The notes beneath the pieces were generated by a model that was given only the letters and a program-made list of their open reading frames with translations, had not been told where the DNA came from and made no database searches. DNA of 51,231 nucleotides from Nevskiales bacterium (GTDB lineage: Bacteria; Pseudomonadota; Gammaproteobacteria; Nevskiales; DATLYR01): contig DATLYR010000122.1 of assembly GCA_035574475.1 (NCBI GenBank), positions 1-51,231 of the forward strand, given 5' to 3'. The position numbers were made by a program, and so were the translations under genes. Shown here piece after piece: positions 9,434 to 17,672 of this stretch (its first letter is position 1; each line of letters opens with the position of its first letter).

Positions 9434-9952
9434 ATGGCACTGCAGTACGACCCACATACCTCAGAGATCAGCTACGAAGGCAAGGTTATCGGGAAATACG
9501 TATATATCGAGGGGGTTGCCAGGGTACAGTTCGACATCACCTACGAATGCGGCCAGGACGAGTGGGTTGTCCCATTGTCATGGTTCGACTACGGGCTTAA
9601 TCAGCTGGAGAAGCACAAGCCGCGGAACCCGGTCATTGCACTGGTAGTAGAAACGTCGTCCAGTGACATCGAGGAGGAGTTTGAGGTAGTCCGCTTCCTG
9701 ACAGAAAAGACGGTGAAGCAGGATGGATACGTCTGGCGCTTTCACAAGACGGACTCGGATACTTGGCCTTCTCTGCTTCATGCACACGACTACGATCAGA
9801 AACTTGTCCTTGATGCTCTGACCGGCGACATATACGACACAATGACGCGTCAACGTTGCAAACGTCTCAGCCAGAAAGGTCTCGAACAGATCTATCAGAA
9901 ACTGCGGGCCTCCCGTGACTTTGCTGACAAACTTAATAAACTCGTCACTTAG
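9434..9952 (+). CDS. Conserved-looking protein of unknown function, 172 aa
   Basis: The start is ATG 9434, with GGAG six bases upstream (an earlier in-frame start at 9410 lacks one). The protein is soluble, with no signal peptide or membrane segment. An N-terminal beta-rich part (YEGKVIGKYVYIEGVARVQF) is followed by a C-terminal part with WPSLLHAHDY, DALTGDIYD and an alpha-helical tail. The PS-x-x-H-x-H stretch followed by a DxxTGxIYD pattern looks like a functional core, but I cannot name the family. Its stop overlaps the stop of the convergent tniQ-like gene, and it is the only gene between the transposition module and the tRNA. It could be cargo or part of the transposon. Confidence 0.7.
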   Translation: MALQYDPHTSEISYEGKVIGKYVYIEGVARVQFDITYECGQDEWVVPLSWFDYGLNQLEKHKPRNPVIALVVETSSSDIEEEFEVVRFLTEKTVKQDGYVWRFHKTDSDTWPSLLHAHDYDQKLVLDALTGDIYDTMTRQRCKRLSQKGLEQIYQKLRASRDFADKLNKLVT

Positions 9953-11334
9953 CTGATCCGCTTCCGCTGTGTGTCGCTGGCACTGCGAGCAGCATTGACC
10001 GCCTCACGCCAGATGCCAAGATGCTCTTGCCGCCACCAAGTTTGAATTCCTTGTTTATGAAGTAAACGTTCTACCTTCCGTCTCGTGGGGGAGGCTCCGA
10101 CCTTCACTAGTTCTCGAACTACACGGTTGATTACGGTCACGAAACGTTGATGCTTCTCGCGACGGCTCCTCTCGGTGAAATCTACATATCTTTTTCTCAG
10201 TAGTTCGTATTGGGCGGGAAATCGCGCTTTCAAAGATCCTGCGTCCACTTGCAGCAATCGCGCGATACGGCCTGGTGCGATACAGGCATCTGGACTTTCG
10301 CTATTGCAGAGTCGCAGCAACTTCACCGAGACATCGTTCCAATCCTTGAATTCGCGCGTGTCTCGCTGGGACCATACCCCTTTCGGTGCGGTTGCAGCAC
10401 CAATATGGGGCTCCTCCGCCTCAATTAGCAAACTGTGTAGCGGTGTTCCGGAAACCCAGGCCAAGCGCGACAGATACTCCAAGGTGGGGACGATGTCAGA
10501 TCGGAACCACATCCATACTGTATTCTTGGGTGCACCGATTAGCCTAGCCAGTTGAGTAATGTTTCCATCCGTCAGCTGTTCCAGGACGCGTTCAAGACAC
10601 CTGAGCAAGCTGCTTGCCGTGCGCAATTGCGCCCCTGCGCTTGTCAATTGAATCGTTTTTGCCATCTCCTTCGCAGTCCAAATCTCCCACTCAGTAGCCC
10701 GCTCAACCCCGGCGCGAGTCCCTAGGAACGCCCCGCAGACAGAACAGTGGCCTGGCCTGTAGGAAGCTCCCAGCGGCCTCATCTGGGTCCCGCACCTGTG
10801 GCACGCCGTTGACAGAAGAACACCGTGATCTGGGCATGCGAAGACTGAACCCACCGACCATAGCAACTGCTCGTACAATGGTTCTTTGCGCTTCTCAACA
10901 TCGTCCAAACAAAGAGCGCACCATGCTCGTTTCCGCCTGGATATACTTCCTGGCTGCATCATCACGTAGAGTCCGATCGTTGTACTCCGCAGATTAGCCT
11001 GCCCCGTTAGCTGAGTAAGGACGTCGAGCACGTCCGCAGTTACCCCGTTTCCAATGTTGATGGTGTTGTTGAGCAGCTTCGCACGCAGCGTTGGATAACG
11101 CGTTCCCTGATTCACCCTAGTTGAGCGCTTACCTACAGCGAGGCTCATGAGGTTGGTAACTGTTACATGGTGCGCTTCAGCGAGCCGCGCCACATAGCTC
11201 GCAAGACTCTCGACACGAGTGGTACCAAGGCCAAAGGGCCTCAGCCCGTACAATACGGTGCGAGGAGGCACTATCGGCTCATCGATTCTGGCTGCGAGAA
11301 CAGCGGGTTTACGCGCCAAGTGCAGCCACCCCAA
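9949..11334 (-). CDS. tniQ: TniQ/TnsD-family target-selection protein
   Basis: TniQ/TnsD proteins choose the insertion site and recruit TnsC. The 461-residue product has the N-terminal TniQ pattern (YGLRPFGLGTTRVESLASYVARLAEAH, residues 29-55) and a zinc-binding block with C139/C142, C167-P-D-H170, C178/C181 and C197/C200. A long C-terminal part (about 205-461) contains helix-turn-helix-like segments (for example ITQLARLIGAPKNTVWMWF). The length and C-terminal region are more TnsD-like than the short TniQ of CRISPR-guided elements. There is no ATG. TTG 11334 or 11319 overlaps tnsC; GTG 11271 would also keep the conserved block. Translation is probably coupled to tnsC. Confidence 0.85.
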   Translation of the reverse strand: MGWLHLARKPAVLAARIDEPIVPPRTVLYGLRPFGLGTTRVESLASYVARLAEAHHVTVTNLMSLAVGKRSTRVNQGTRYPTLRAKLLNNTINIGNGVTADVLDVLTQLTGQANLRSTTIGLYVMMQPGSISRRKRAWCALCLDDVEKRKEPLYEQLLWSVGSVFACPDHGVLLSTACHRCGTQMRPLGASYRPGHCSVCGAFLGTRAGVERATEWEIWTAKEMAKTIQLTSAGAQLRTASSLLRCLERVLEQLTDGNITQLARLIGAPKNTVWMWFRSDIVPTLEYLSRLAWVSGTPLHSLLIEAEEPHIGAATAPKGVWSQRDTREFKDWNDVSVKLLRLCNSESPDACIAPGRIARLLQVDAGSLKARFPAQYELLRKRYVDFTERSRREKHQRFVTVINRVVRELVKVGASPTRRKVERLLHKQGIQTWWRQEHLGIWREAVNAARSASDTQRKRIS

Positions 11335-12448
11335 CGGGATCGCGAACCGGATTTCGCGTGCCTGGACGCCTCCGGTCGCGTCTACGTGACTGCTTCACCG
11401 CTGATTCAACTGGCGCTGGTTGCGGGACTTTGACAGCTGACATCTCCTTCAGTAAAACATCGTTCGACGGTCCACCCAGACTCGATTCCCCCTGCGAAAT
11501 CTCTTCCAGCATCATCGCAAGCTGGCGGTTGGTTAGCGCCCGGTTTTCAAGCACGGATTGGCCAATACTGCGGTCCCCCCTCTCGAGTGCTGTTCGCAAT
11601 GCGTCACAAAGCCAGTCTTTGAGTACGCCTACGCAGCCGAGAGTCTTTAAAAACACCAAGTCCAGGTCCTGTAGGAAGCGTGCTGGCAGCTTCAGAGGCA
11701 GGTCAGCCGCCAGTGTGTCGAGAGCAGATGCAAAGGCGTCACGGTCGTCCGCAAGATCCGGAAAGTATCGAGGAATGTGAACAAGGTTGCGCCGCCGACT
11801 CAACTGGCCACTCAGATCAAGACCATCGAGCAGCTCATATGTACCGGACAGCACATGCTTGACGCCCGTAAGAGAAGCGCGAGTCTTGATGGTGTCAAGC
11901 TGACCGCGTAGACCGCGATTACTCGCAACCCGCAGAACATGCTGCGCTTCGTCAATAAACAATGCCTGGAGGCGACGGTGGGTCATGGCACTGTCGGCCG
12001 AATCCCTGAAGATGCTCAATGCCGGCGTCTTCGCCGTGCAGTTAGCCAGCAGAAAACGCGTTTGCGGGTCGAGCTCCACCTTCCGCTTCTTGTCGAGCAT
12101 CGGTTCATTAAGCGCTTTAAGGATGTCCCGATAGAAGAGAACCCAATCGAAGATTCCGCGCTCCGGATGACGTAGCTCGACAAACACCACGGGTACGTAT
12201 GACGGATCGGCTTTCATGGCTGCCAACTCTTGTTTCAGAATATTGGCGATGCAGATACGAATTAAACGTGTCTTACCGACACCGGTGGGTCCAACGAGAT
12301 AGGTGATGGGCTTGTTCGGTGTGCCGCAAAGGATCGACATCAACTCGTCTTCGGCATCAGCCATGCGCGCATGCCGCACTATCTGACGACGAAATTCCTC
12401 AACAACATCGTCAATCTCTTTGCGCGAGCGTGACTTAGGATTTCTCAT
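11309..12448 (-). CDS. tnsC: TnsC/TniB-family transposition regulator ATPase
   Basis: This AAA+ ATPase links target selector and transposase in Tn7-like elements. The 379-residue protein has Walker A GPTGVGKT (residues 53-60), Walker B ALFIDEAQH (162-170) and a sensor-type LSGTYELLDGL segment. ATG 12448 overlaps the tnsAB stop by four bases (ATGA). A long upstream in-frame extension is only the antisense-free 3' end of tnsAB. The basic C-terminal tail (QSRRRDRRRPGTRNP) may contact DNA or the transposase. Homologous to TnsC of Tn7 and TniB of Tn5053-type elements; I favour TnsC because of the fused TnsA domain upstream. Confidence 0.88.
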   Translation of the reverse strand: MRNPKSRSRKEIDDVVEEFRRQIVRHARMADAEDELMSILCGTPNKPITYLVGPTGVGKTRLIRICIANILKQELAAMKADPSYVPVVFVELRHPERGIFDWVLFYRDILKALNEPMLDKKRKVELDPQTRFLLANCTAKTPALSIFRDSADSAMTHRRLQALFIDEAQHVLRVASNRGLRGQLDTIKTRASLTGVKHVLSGTYELLDGLDLSGQLSRRRNLVHIPRYFPDLADDRDAFASALDTLAADLPLKLPARFLQDLDLVFLKTLGCVGVLKDWLCDALRTALERGDRSIGQSVLENRALTNRQLAMMLEEISQGESSLGGPSNDVLLKEMSAVKVPQPAPVESAVKQSRRRDRRRPGTRNPVRDPVGVAALGA

Positions 12449-15135
12449 ACACCCGCATCCTGATAATGTTGAAGCGGCTTGCGCTTCCGGCGTTGGATGC
12501 GAATAGATGGCGTGGCATCCACCTTCGCTGCTACAGCTATCGGCGGATTCAGATGACTCGCCCGATGCTCGCCATCGCGGAGTTGCTCCAGCGATTTCAC
12601 TTCCGTCTGTTCGGCCTTGAGCAGGAACTGACCAAGTCGTGCGGCACTGGCAGACCTCGACTTCTCGACAACCTGACGACCCCGCATTAGCTCCTGACTG
12701 GCGCGCTGAACCTCGGATACCGTGCGGCCGTTGAAGACGTGGTAATACTCCGATCGACAAGTAAGCCACTGCCCCTCCACATAGGCATAGGCGACACCGG
12801 CGTTATAGGGGTCGTAGCGCACGGCGACGCGCTTATTGACGACTCCCGGTCGACGGAAGGCATCATTCCAATAATGCAGGTAATTCACCTTGATCCCTCG
12901 ACTAGGGAGGACTTTTGCTCGTCCATTCCTAGTCGAAGGACAAGTGAGTAGCTCGAACATGCTGTCGTAGGGAATCAAAGTGAATTTGCGATAGCCCGAC
13001 AACCGCAAGCCGTCCTCGAGTGCCTGCTTTGGGGTCATCCGCAGAGCCGGGTGAAGACTGGCTTCGTAGCACTCACGCAACCACCCATCAAATAGGCCGA
13101 TGAAATCTGGAAGGGTCCATACGGCGAGCGACTTTGGGTTTACCATCTTCGTAACAGTCCGAACGTTACGCATGAGTTTGGTGTTCCCGCGGAGGTTGTG
13201 AATAAGCTGGCTTTGGCTGACTCCAAAGTGTCGCTCAACCACCGAGCCATTCCGCGACTGAGCCGCTGGCCGAATCTTCTGTGACCGCCTGAATGCAGCG
13301 AGTAGCGTTTGGAAATAGGCGCCCAGGAATTCTGCGCCGCGATCGGTCACGACGAACTGAGGAAGACGTCCATATCTGCGCACACAGTCGCGGAGCACCA
13401 TCATGCAAGCGCGATGACTCGGCTTCTCGAACGAAATGCAGAACGCGATAACCATTCGCGTATGGGCATCAATCATGAGCGTCAGCCACGGTCGCCCGAG
13501 GTTGAGCCCTGATTTTGAGGCTACAAGCTCGATCTCCAGTTGCGTGTGGTCGATATGCGCAATCTCGAAAGGCCGGGACCCATGACGAGGCGTGCTCTGC
13601 TCCAGCAACCAGAAAAACTCTTCTACCTGATAGGCAGCGCGGTCACCTTCGCGCTTGCGCACCTGAGCAGCCCGAGGCCGCGCTCGAATCCTGGCGAGAA
13701 ACGTCTTGAAGCTGGTTGTCGGTATCCCACGCTGCTCGGCGAGCTCCAAAAACTTCCCGTACACAGCCCAAGGTGTGGATGAGCGCAGGTCTTCGTACTT
13801 GGTCTCGGCAACCTCATTGATCAGGTCGAGGACGCTGGCCGGAAGGCGTTCGCCGCGCCGACCCTTGCGCTTGTGCTGAGGCAGCAACCCGACATAACCA
13901 TTGCCATAGGTCTGCTCCGCGCTGCGGTACGCTGCAAGGTAACTGAACAACGTGCGGGCAGAGACATCTCCGCCCTGAACCTTTTGGCCTGCCAGATATG
14001 GCTCAATCAATGCTGATCGGCGGTTGGCTTCCTGCAGATCCTGTTTGCTGGCTCCGCGCAACAGAGCGTCGGCCGGATTTTCCCGTATCGCGATACTACG
14101 TATCGGCTGAATTCGCCCTTCAGCAATGCAACGCTCGAAATCGCCACGAGATAGTGTCGCAACCTTGCCGTCTTCGTTCTTCAGCGAGACCTCGTTGACA
14201 CCCGTATTCACTACCTCCCAGTCCTTACCATCCCATGCCAGAGCAGTTCCTGTCTCAAAAACGATCTCGAGGTTGACCACCTCATGGGTCGTTTGCCTGC
14301 TTTTAAAAGCGCGATGGGCAGTAGCCGCATGTACATCACGGAACACTCGTACGTGTTCGCAGCTGGTCAGAGTTTCGTCATCCAGATTACAGATCAGGAT
14401 ATGCCTGGCGATCATCGCGTAAATTAGATCAGGGCCTGTATCACCTGCTTGCTGGAGCAGATCGCTGAGCATCAGGAAGCTCTGTCCCCTAAACAGCCGG
14501 ACGATGCGAGCAACCTCCTCCGGATCCGGCGCCGGGGATCGTTCCGAAAGATAGTCCTCCAGGAACACCAGGTTCTGGTGCAGGACGAGGTCGATCTCGG
14601 CAGATGTGCGGACCCGGTAACCTAGTTGATACTGATTGGCATATTCCTCACCAGGAGGACACCTCCACCGCCCATCGGCGTCGCGCGCGTAGCGATGTGG
14701 TTGCTGCTTGGCGAGCCTTTCAAGTTCATCTTCGTACTTCCACTCTTCCCACCACATGCCATCTCGGCATATGACAAAGAAATCCGGGGTGTGCCATGTG
14801 CCAGTCTTACGCCCACCGCGGCCTTGCCAGCGCAAGATTATGCGCGGCGGTTGGTCGTAGAACTCGAGAACGTTGTCTTCGTATTCCTTCCGGTAGATGG
14901 CCGGGAGCTCAAGTGTATGGCTCTCGGCCTGAATCGTGAGTCCCATCTTCACACTGGGATAGCGGACGCAGACGTTCCCGCGTCCACCTTGTACGTTCCG
15001 TGACGGCGGCGAAGACCGAATCTGCTCAACGACCGAGCGCGCTGCCGCACTAAGGCTAAGTTTGTCGTAGAGAGCTGTAAGCTGTTCAGGTGCCAGCATG
15101 GATTTTTGTGCCCGGCGGGGCATGCGCCCCGCCAT
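12445..15135 (-). CDS. tnsAB: Fused TnsA-TnsB transposase
   Basis: The 896-residue protein joins a TnsA-type endonuclease to a TnsB-type DDE transposase. The N-terminal half has the restriction-fold triad E76 (in ESHTLE), D118 (in HTPDF) and E131-x-K133 (in WWEEWK), which in Tn7 cuts the 5' ends. A DUF-like linker with helix-turn-helix segments follows. The DDE catalytic core is D529 (AHIDHT), D598 (VVTDRGAEF) and E634 (SVVERHFG), giving a DD(35)E spacing. The C-terminus has a Mu-transposase-like beta-barrel (VAVRYDPYNAGVAYAYV). With both active sites intact, cut-and-paste transposition is predicted. The start is ATG 15135, with AAGG upstream; ATG 15099 is an alternative. Confidence 0.9.
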   Translation of the reverse strand: MAGRMPRRAQKSMLAPEQLTALYDKLSLSAAARSVVEQIRSSPPSRNVQGGRGNVCVRYPSVKMGLTIQAESHTLELPAIYRKEYEDNVLEFYDQPPRIILRWQGRGGRKTGTWHTPDFFVICRDGMWWEEWKYEDELERLAKQQPHRYARDADGRWRCPPGEEYANQYQLGYRVRTSAEIDLVLHQNLVFLEDYLSERSPAPDPEEVARIVRLFRGQSFLMLSDLLQQAGDTGPDLIYAMIARHILICNLDDETLTSCEHVRVFRDVHAATAHRAFKSRQTTHEVVNLEIVFETGTALAWDGKDWEVVNTGVNEVSLKNEDGKVATLSRGDFERCIAEGRIQPIRSIAIRENPADALLRGASKQDLQEANRRSALIEPYLAGQKVQGGDVSARTLFSYLAAYRSAEQTYGNGYVGLLPQHKRKGRRGERLPASVLDLINEVAETKYEDLRSSTPWAVYGKFLELAEQRGIPTTSFKTFLARIRARPRAAQVRKREGDRAAYQVEEFFWLLEQSTPRHGSRPFEIAHIDHTQLEIELVASKSGLNLGRPWLTLMIDAHTRMVIAFCISFEKPSHRACMMVLRDCVRRYGRLPQFVVTDRGAEFLGAYFQTLLAAFRRSQKIRPAAQSRNGSVVERHFGVSQSQLIHNLRGNTKLMRNVRTVTKMVNPKSLAVWTLPDFIGLFDGWLRECYEASLHPALRMTPKQALEDGLRLSGYRKFTLIPYDSMFELLTCPSTRNGRAKVLPSRGIKVNYLHYWNDAFRRPGVVNKRVAVRYDPYNAGVAYAYVEGQWLTCRSEYYHVFNGRTVSEVQRASQELMRGRQVVEKSRSASAARLGQFLLKAEQTEVKSLEQLRDGEHRASHLNPPIAVAAKVDATPSIRIQRRKRKPLQHYQDAGV

Positions 15136-15156
15136 GGCACCCTTAGGTTACTGGAG

Positions 15157-15492
15157 CTATTTAAGCTGCTCGTTGCACACGGGTTTCCACTTCGCAATGA
15201 GGTCGGCTTCCTCCCTCTTGCGCGCTGCCTCATCACTCGATGAGACGTGTGCGTGGATGTGTGTAGCGCCGTTACGCCTGGCACAGGCCTCTTTCTCGTG
15301 ATCAGCAAGCCTGTCTGCGAGGTTCTTGGTCTGGCCAATGTAAATGGGCACCCATCTGCCACTGCCAGGGGAGGTTTCCTTGGCATATATGTAATTACCC
15401 GAGGCCTCCTTCCAGGCCGTATTGAAGCCATGAATCCAATAGCCGTACTTCTGGCCAGATGCGCCTTCCCAATAAATATCCGGTTGACTCAT
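15157..15492 (-). CDS. GIY-YIG nuclease-domain protein
   Basis: This is a 111-residue single-domain protein. The GIY-YIG hallmarks are present: NYIYAKE, then VPIYIGQTKNLADRL, with a conserved-position glutamate in REEADLIAKWKP. Such domains cleave DNA using a tyrosine and one metal ion. I chose ATG 15492 (MSQPDIYWEG). The gene ends 21 bases before the tnsAB start and is on the same strand, so the two are likely co-transcribed. A GIY-YIG protein is not a standard Tn7 component. It could be a homing-type helper, an accessory nuclease, or simply cargo. Confidence 0.85.
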   Translation of the reverse strand: MSQPDIYWEGASGQKYGYWIHGFNTAWKEASGNYIYAKETSPGSGRWVPIYIGQTKNLADRLADHEKEACARRNGATHIHAHVSSSDEAARKREEADLIAKWKPVCNEQLK

Positions 15493-15598
15493 TTCATTTC
15501 TCCACAATCCAAATATTCGACAGATCGAGCCAGATCAGGGCCGGTGGATCAGTTAAAATCTCCTTCAATGAAGCAGATGAATCAGTAGACAAAAAAAC

Positions 15599-16159
15599 TC
15601 ATGCGATTCGTAGATACGCGTATTCCACCCCACCGGTGGGGGCTGACATTTCCTGTCGCAGCAGATAACCCTTCTCCCACAGTGCCTTGAGCTTGGTGCT
15701 TGCGTTCTGGGCGGTCAGCTTCAGGGCCTTACACACTTCCGAGGTAAACACCGGGCTGGTTCGTCCGGAAACGTAGTCCAGTACGTCCCGTGTGCCGCGT
15801 GAAGCCTGAGGTCCAATCCAATCCACACGATTCTCATCCCAGATACAAAGCGGCTGGTCTTTCTTCAAGGCCGCTGCGTCCCAGTTCTCACGTAAGTCAG
15901 GATGCTGCACATGCACCAAGCAGAACCCCTTGTCCTTGCGATAGCGGCGCGCCAACTCGACTACCGATTCGCGAGGTGCCGAAGCATCTGTACGCTTCAC
16001 TCGCTTCAACGAAATCTGAAACACCTTCACACCAGGATTAGCCTCGACAACCTGGAGCAGCCTAGCGTGGATTTCACGACCCTCATCTACGCCCCAGGCG
16101 TCATCACGCTCCATATAGTCACGCAAATCGATAAGGACATTCTGCTTCATTGAGATCAT
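15599..16159 (-). CDS. STAS-like (DUF4325-type) protein with C-terminal winged helix
   Basis: The protein has 186 residues from ATG 16159; ATG 16150 is also possible and neither has a strong Shine-Dalgarno. Residues about 1-110 resemble the STAS-like DUF4325 fold (VLIDLRDYME, then the EIHARLLQVVEANPGVKVFQISL strand-helix unit). Residues about 120-186 form a helix-turn-helix/winged-helix region (SEVCKALKLTAQNASTKLKAL, VEYAYLRI). It starts four bases after the stop of the HATPase gene, so the two are translationally linked. STAS plus HATPase pairs usually act as a switch controlling a partner by phosphorylation or binding. No sigma factor is present here. Confidence 0.7.
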   Translation of the reverse strand: MISMKQNVLIDLRDYMERDDAWGVDEGREIHARLLQVVEANPGVKVFQISLKRVKRTDASAPRESVVELARRYRKDKGFCLVHVQHPDLRENWDAAALKKDQPLCIWDENRVDWIGPQASRGTRDVLDYVSGRTSPVFTSEVCKALKLTAQNASTKLKALWEKGYLLRQEMSAPTGGVEYAYLRIA

Positions 16160-16163
16160 TGAA

Positions 16164-17105
16164 TCAGATTCTTGGCCATTCGTCAAGCCGGAACATGAAA
16201 CCAATATGAGTACCCGGCAATGAGGGGCGTCCTTCCAAGCACTGGGCGCGGTGCGGGCGATAGCCGTCCTGTGAAGGCAGAAGGTGCACCATGGAACGTT
16301 CCAGCCGGACGTTAAGTTCAGCATGTAAGCGAATCGCACAATCTGCGCTGCGCTTGAGTCCGGCCCCACGCCCACGTCCGTGACGCGATAGACCCTGCCG
16401 GAAGAGTTCGACCATCAGGTCGGTATCACTCAGCCGCACTAGCGTCGGGAACTCGCTCATCAAAGCGGGCCGCAGAGTATTCAGGACACCACGTCCGCTA
16501 TCTGACACGGCAACCATGACAGAATTGGACTGCGCGTAAGTCTGTAGCGCGGCAAAACCATCAAGCCGCGTTTCACTGTGCTGGTAAATATTGTCGACTA
16601 GCTCAGCAAAAGCGGTAAAAATAGTGGTGTGGATCCTATCGCCTGCGCCGGCCTGCTGATGCTCGGCCCAGTGTGCAACCGAATCTGCGAGCCTGCCGGG
16701 CAGGCTACGGTCAATCGCTCCACCCGGCTGATATTTGATTGGCGCAATCTCAACCAGCGCGACACTGGACCCCCCATACTTTTTTGCACCGGAAATACTT
16801 GGTCTTTGTGGGATAACGTCAATGCCAGGATTCAAATGATCAAAGAAGCCCAGCCGATTAAGGTAAGTATAGGCGTTGCTACGCGTACTGCTAAAGTTCA
16901 AAGCAACAGCTCGTCCGGAGTCGGCAAGCTGATTGACGTAACTCAAGAGTCGTATCCCGGCATCCACCATCACTTTGCAGTCGTTGGCGACGTGAATCTC
17001 AACAGCATCGCATTCCTCGCCAAACGCGCGTGTGCAGCCTGATAACGAGCGCTCAAGACCTTCCCACCCGAGCCACCCAGCCCGGAATACGACTGAAAGC
17101 TTCAT
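16164..17105 (-). CDS. HATPase (GHKL) protein with N-terminal STAS-like region
   Basis: The protein has 313 residues from ATG 17105, which has GAGGAAGG just upstream. The C-terminal half is a GHKL ATPase: N-box E168-LVD-N172, G1 box D202-SGRG and G2-like GRGAGL (245-250). No phospho-accepting histidine domain or membrane segment is seen, so it is closer to anti-sigma-factor kinases than to sensor kinases. The N-terminal part (ALNFSSTRSNAYTYLNRLGF) is STAS-like. It is the first gene of a two-gene unit with the STAS/winged-helix protein. Its target is unknown. The operon is island-borne and AT-richer than the core. Confidence 0.75.
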   Translation of the reverse strand: MKLSVVFRAGWLGWEGLERSLSGCTRAFGEECDAVEIHVANDCKVMVDAGIRLLSYVNQLADSGRAVALNFSSTRSNAYTYLNRLGFFDHLNPGIDVIPQRPSISGAKKYGGSSVALVEIAPIKYQPGGAIDRSLPGRLADSVAHWAEHQQAGAGDRIHTTIFTAFAELVDNIYQHSETRLDGFAALQTYAQSNSVMVAVSDSGRGVLNTLRPALMSEFPTLVRLSDTDLMVELFRQGLSRHGRGRGAGLKRSADCAIRLHAELNVRLERSMVHLLPSQDGYRPHRAQCLEGRPSLPGTHIGFMFRLDEWPRI

Positions 17106-17172
17106 GGCCTTCCTCGCATTCCTACTACCCCATTGTTGTGAGCCTAGCCGCCTTCGATATGGCGTCAATCAA

Positions 17173-17652
17173 CTAATCTTTGCCCCTTGAACCCCTAGTC
17201 CTGCGAGTATGCACTCCGAGCGACTGGACACGACTCACCCGAGACACGCTGGACCGGCTCAACTCTCTGAGAATCCCGCAATTCTCCGATGTTTGGACTT
17301 GGTGACATAAGTGCCGCAGCTGTTCCAGTTGGTCCTTCAGCCGTCGAAGATCGCGAATACGCTCGCTTACGTGCCCAACATGCGCGTCCAGCAACTCATT
17401 GACCCCGGCGCAGTTCCGACCAGGCGCGTCGCGAAACCTCAGCAGGGTGCGGATCTCGTCATGGGTCATGTCCAGAGAGCGGCAATGGCGGATAAAGGAC
17501 AGTCGCTCGAGATGATTTCTTCCGTAGAGGCGATAGTTCCCAGCGGTACGCTTGGGTTTCGGCAACAAGCCCTCGCGTTCGTAATAGCGAATGGTTTCAA
17601 CTTGGCAATCGGCCTGTTTTGCTAACTGTCCGATCCTGAGACCTGCGTTCAT
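17173..17652 (-). CDS. cadR: MerR-family Cd(II)/Pb(II)-responsive regulator (CadR/PbrR type)
   Basis: The N-terminal MerR helix-turn-helix is clear (IGQLAKQADCQVETIRYYEREGLL). Three cysteines at 81, 116 and 125, in the contexts NCAGVNELLDAH, HLCHQ and NCGIL, match the metal-binding set of CadR/PbrR proteins. The 159-residue length includes a short basic tail. It is divergent from the CDF-like exporter gene. The operator between them sits in the long spacer of the exporter promoter, the classic MerR arrangement where the metal-bound activator untwists DNA. It probably senses Cd, Pb or Zn. Confidence 0.88.
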   Translation of the reverse strand: MNAGLRIGQLAKQADCQVETIRYYEREGLLPKPKRTAGNYRLYGRNHLERLSFIRHCRSLDMTHDEIRTLLRFRDAPGRNCAGVNELLDAHVGHVSERIRDLRRLKDQLEQLRHLCHQVQTSENCGILRELSRSSVSRVSRVQSLGVHTRRTRGSRGKD

Positions 17653-17672
17653 CTATCTGCTCACTTGCTTGC

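Larger units (their letters stand above)
9949..15492 (-). mobile_element. Tn7-like transposition module (TnsAB-TnsC-TniQ), ends not located
   Basis: Four tightly packed minus-strand genes read GIY-YIG nuclease, TnsA-TnsB fusion, TnsC-like ATPase, TniQ/TnsD-like protein; the last three overlap by 4 and 26 bases. This is the complete core machinery of a Tn7-like element: strand cutting and joining, ATP-dependent regulator and target selector. No Cas genes or CRISPR array occur in the window, so targeting would have to be protein-directed. I could not find terminal repeats or a 5-base target duplication. Confidence 0.8.

Noticed and set aside
15493-15598. Possible right end of the Tn7-like element between the GIY-YIG and STAS-like genes
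   Set aside because: Short GATC-containing repeats are visible but no TGT...ACA ends or regularly spaced 20-mers that match the tRNA side.
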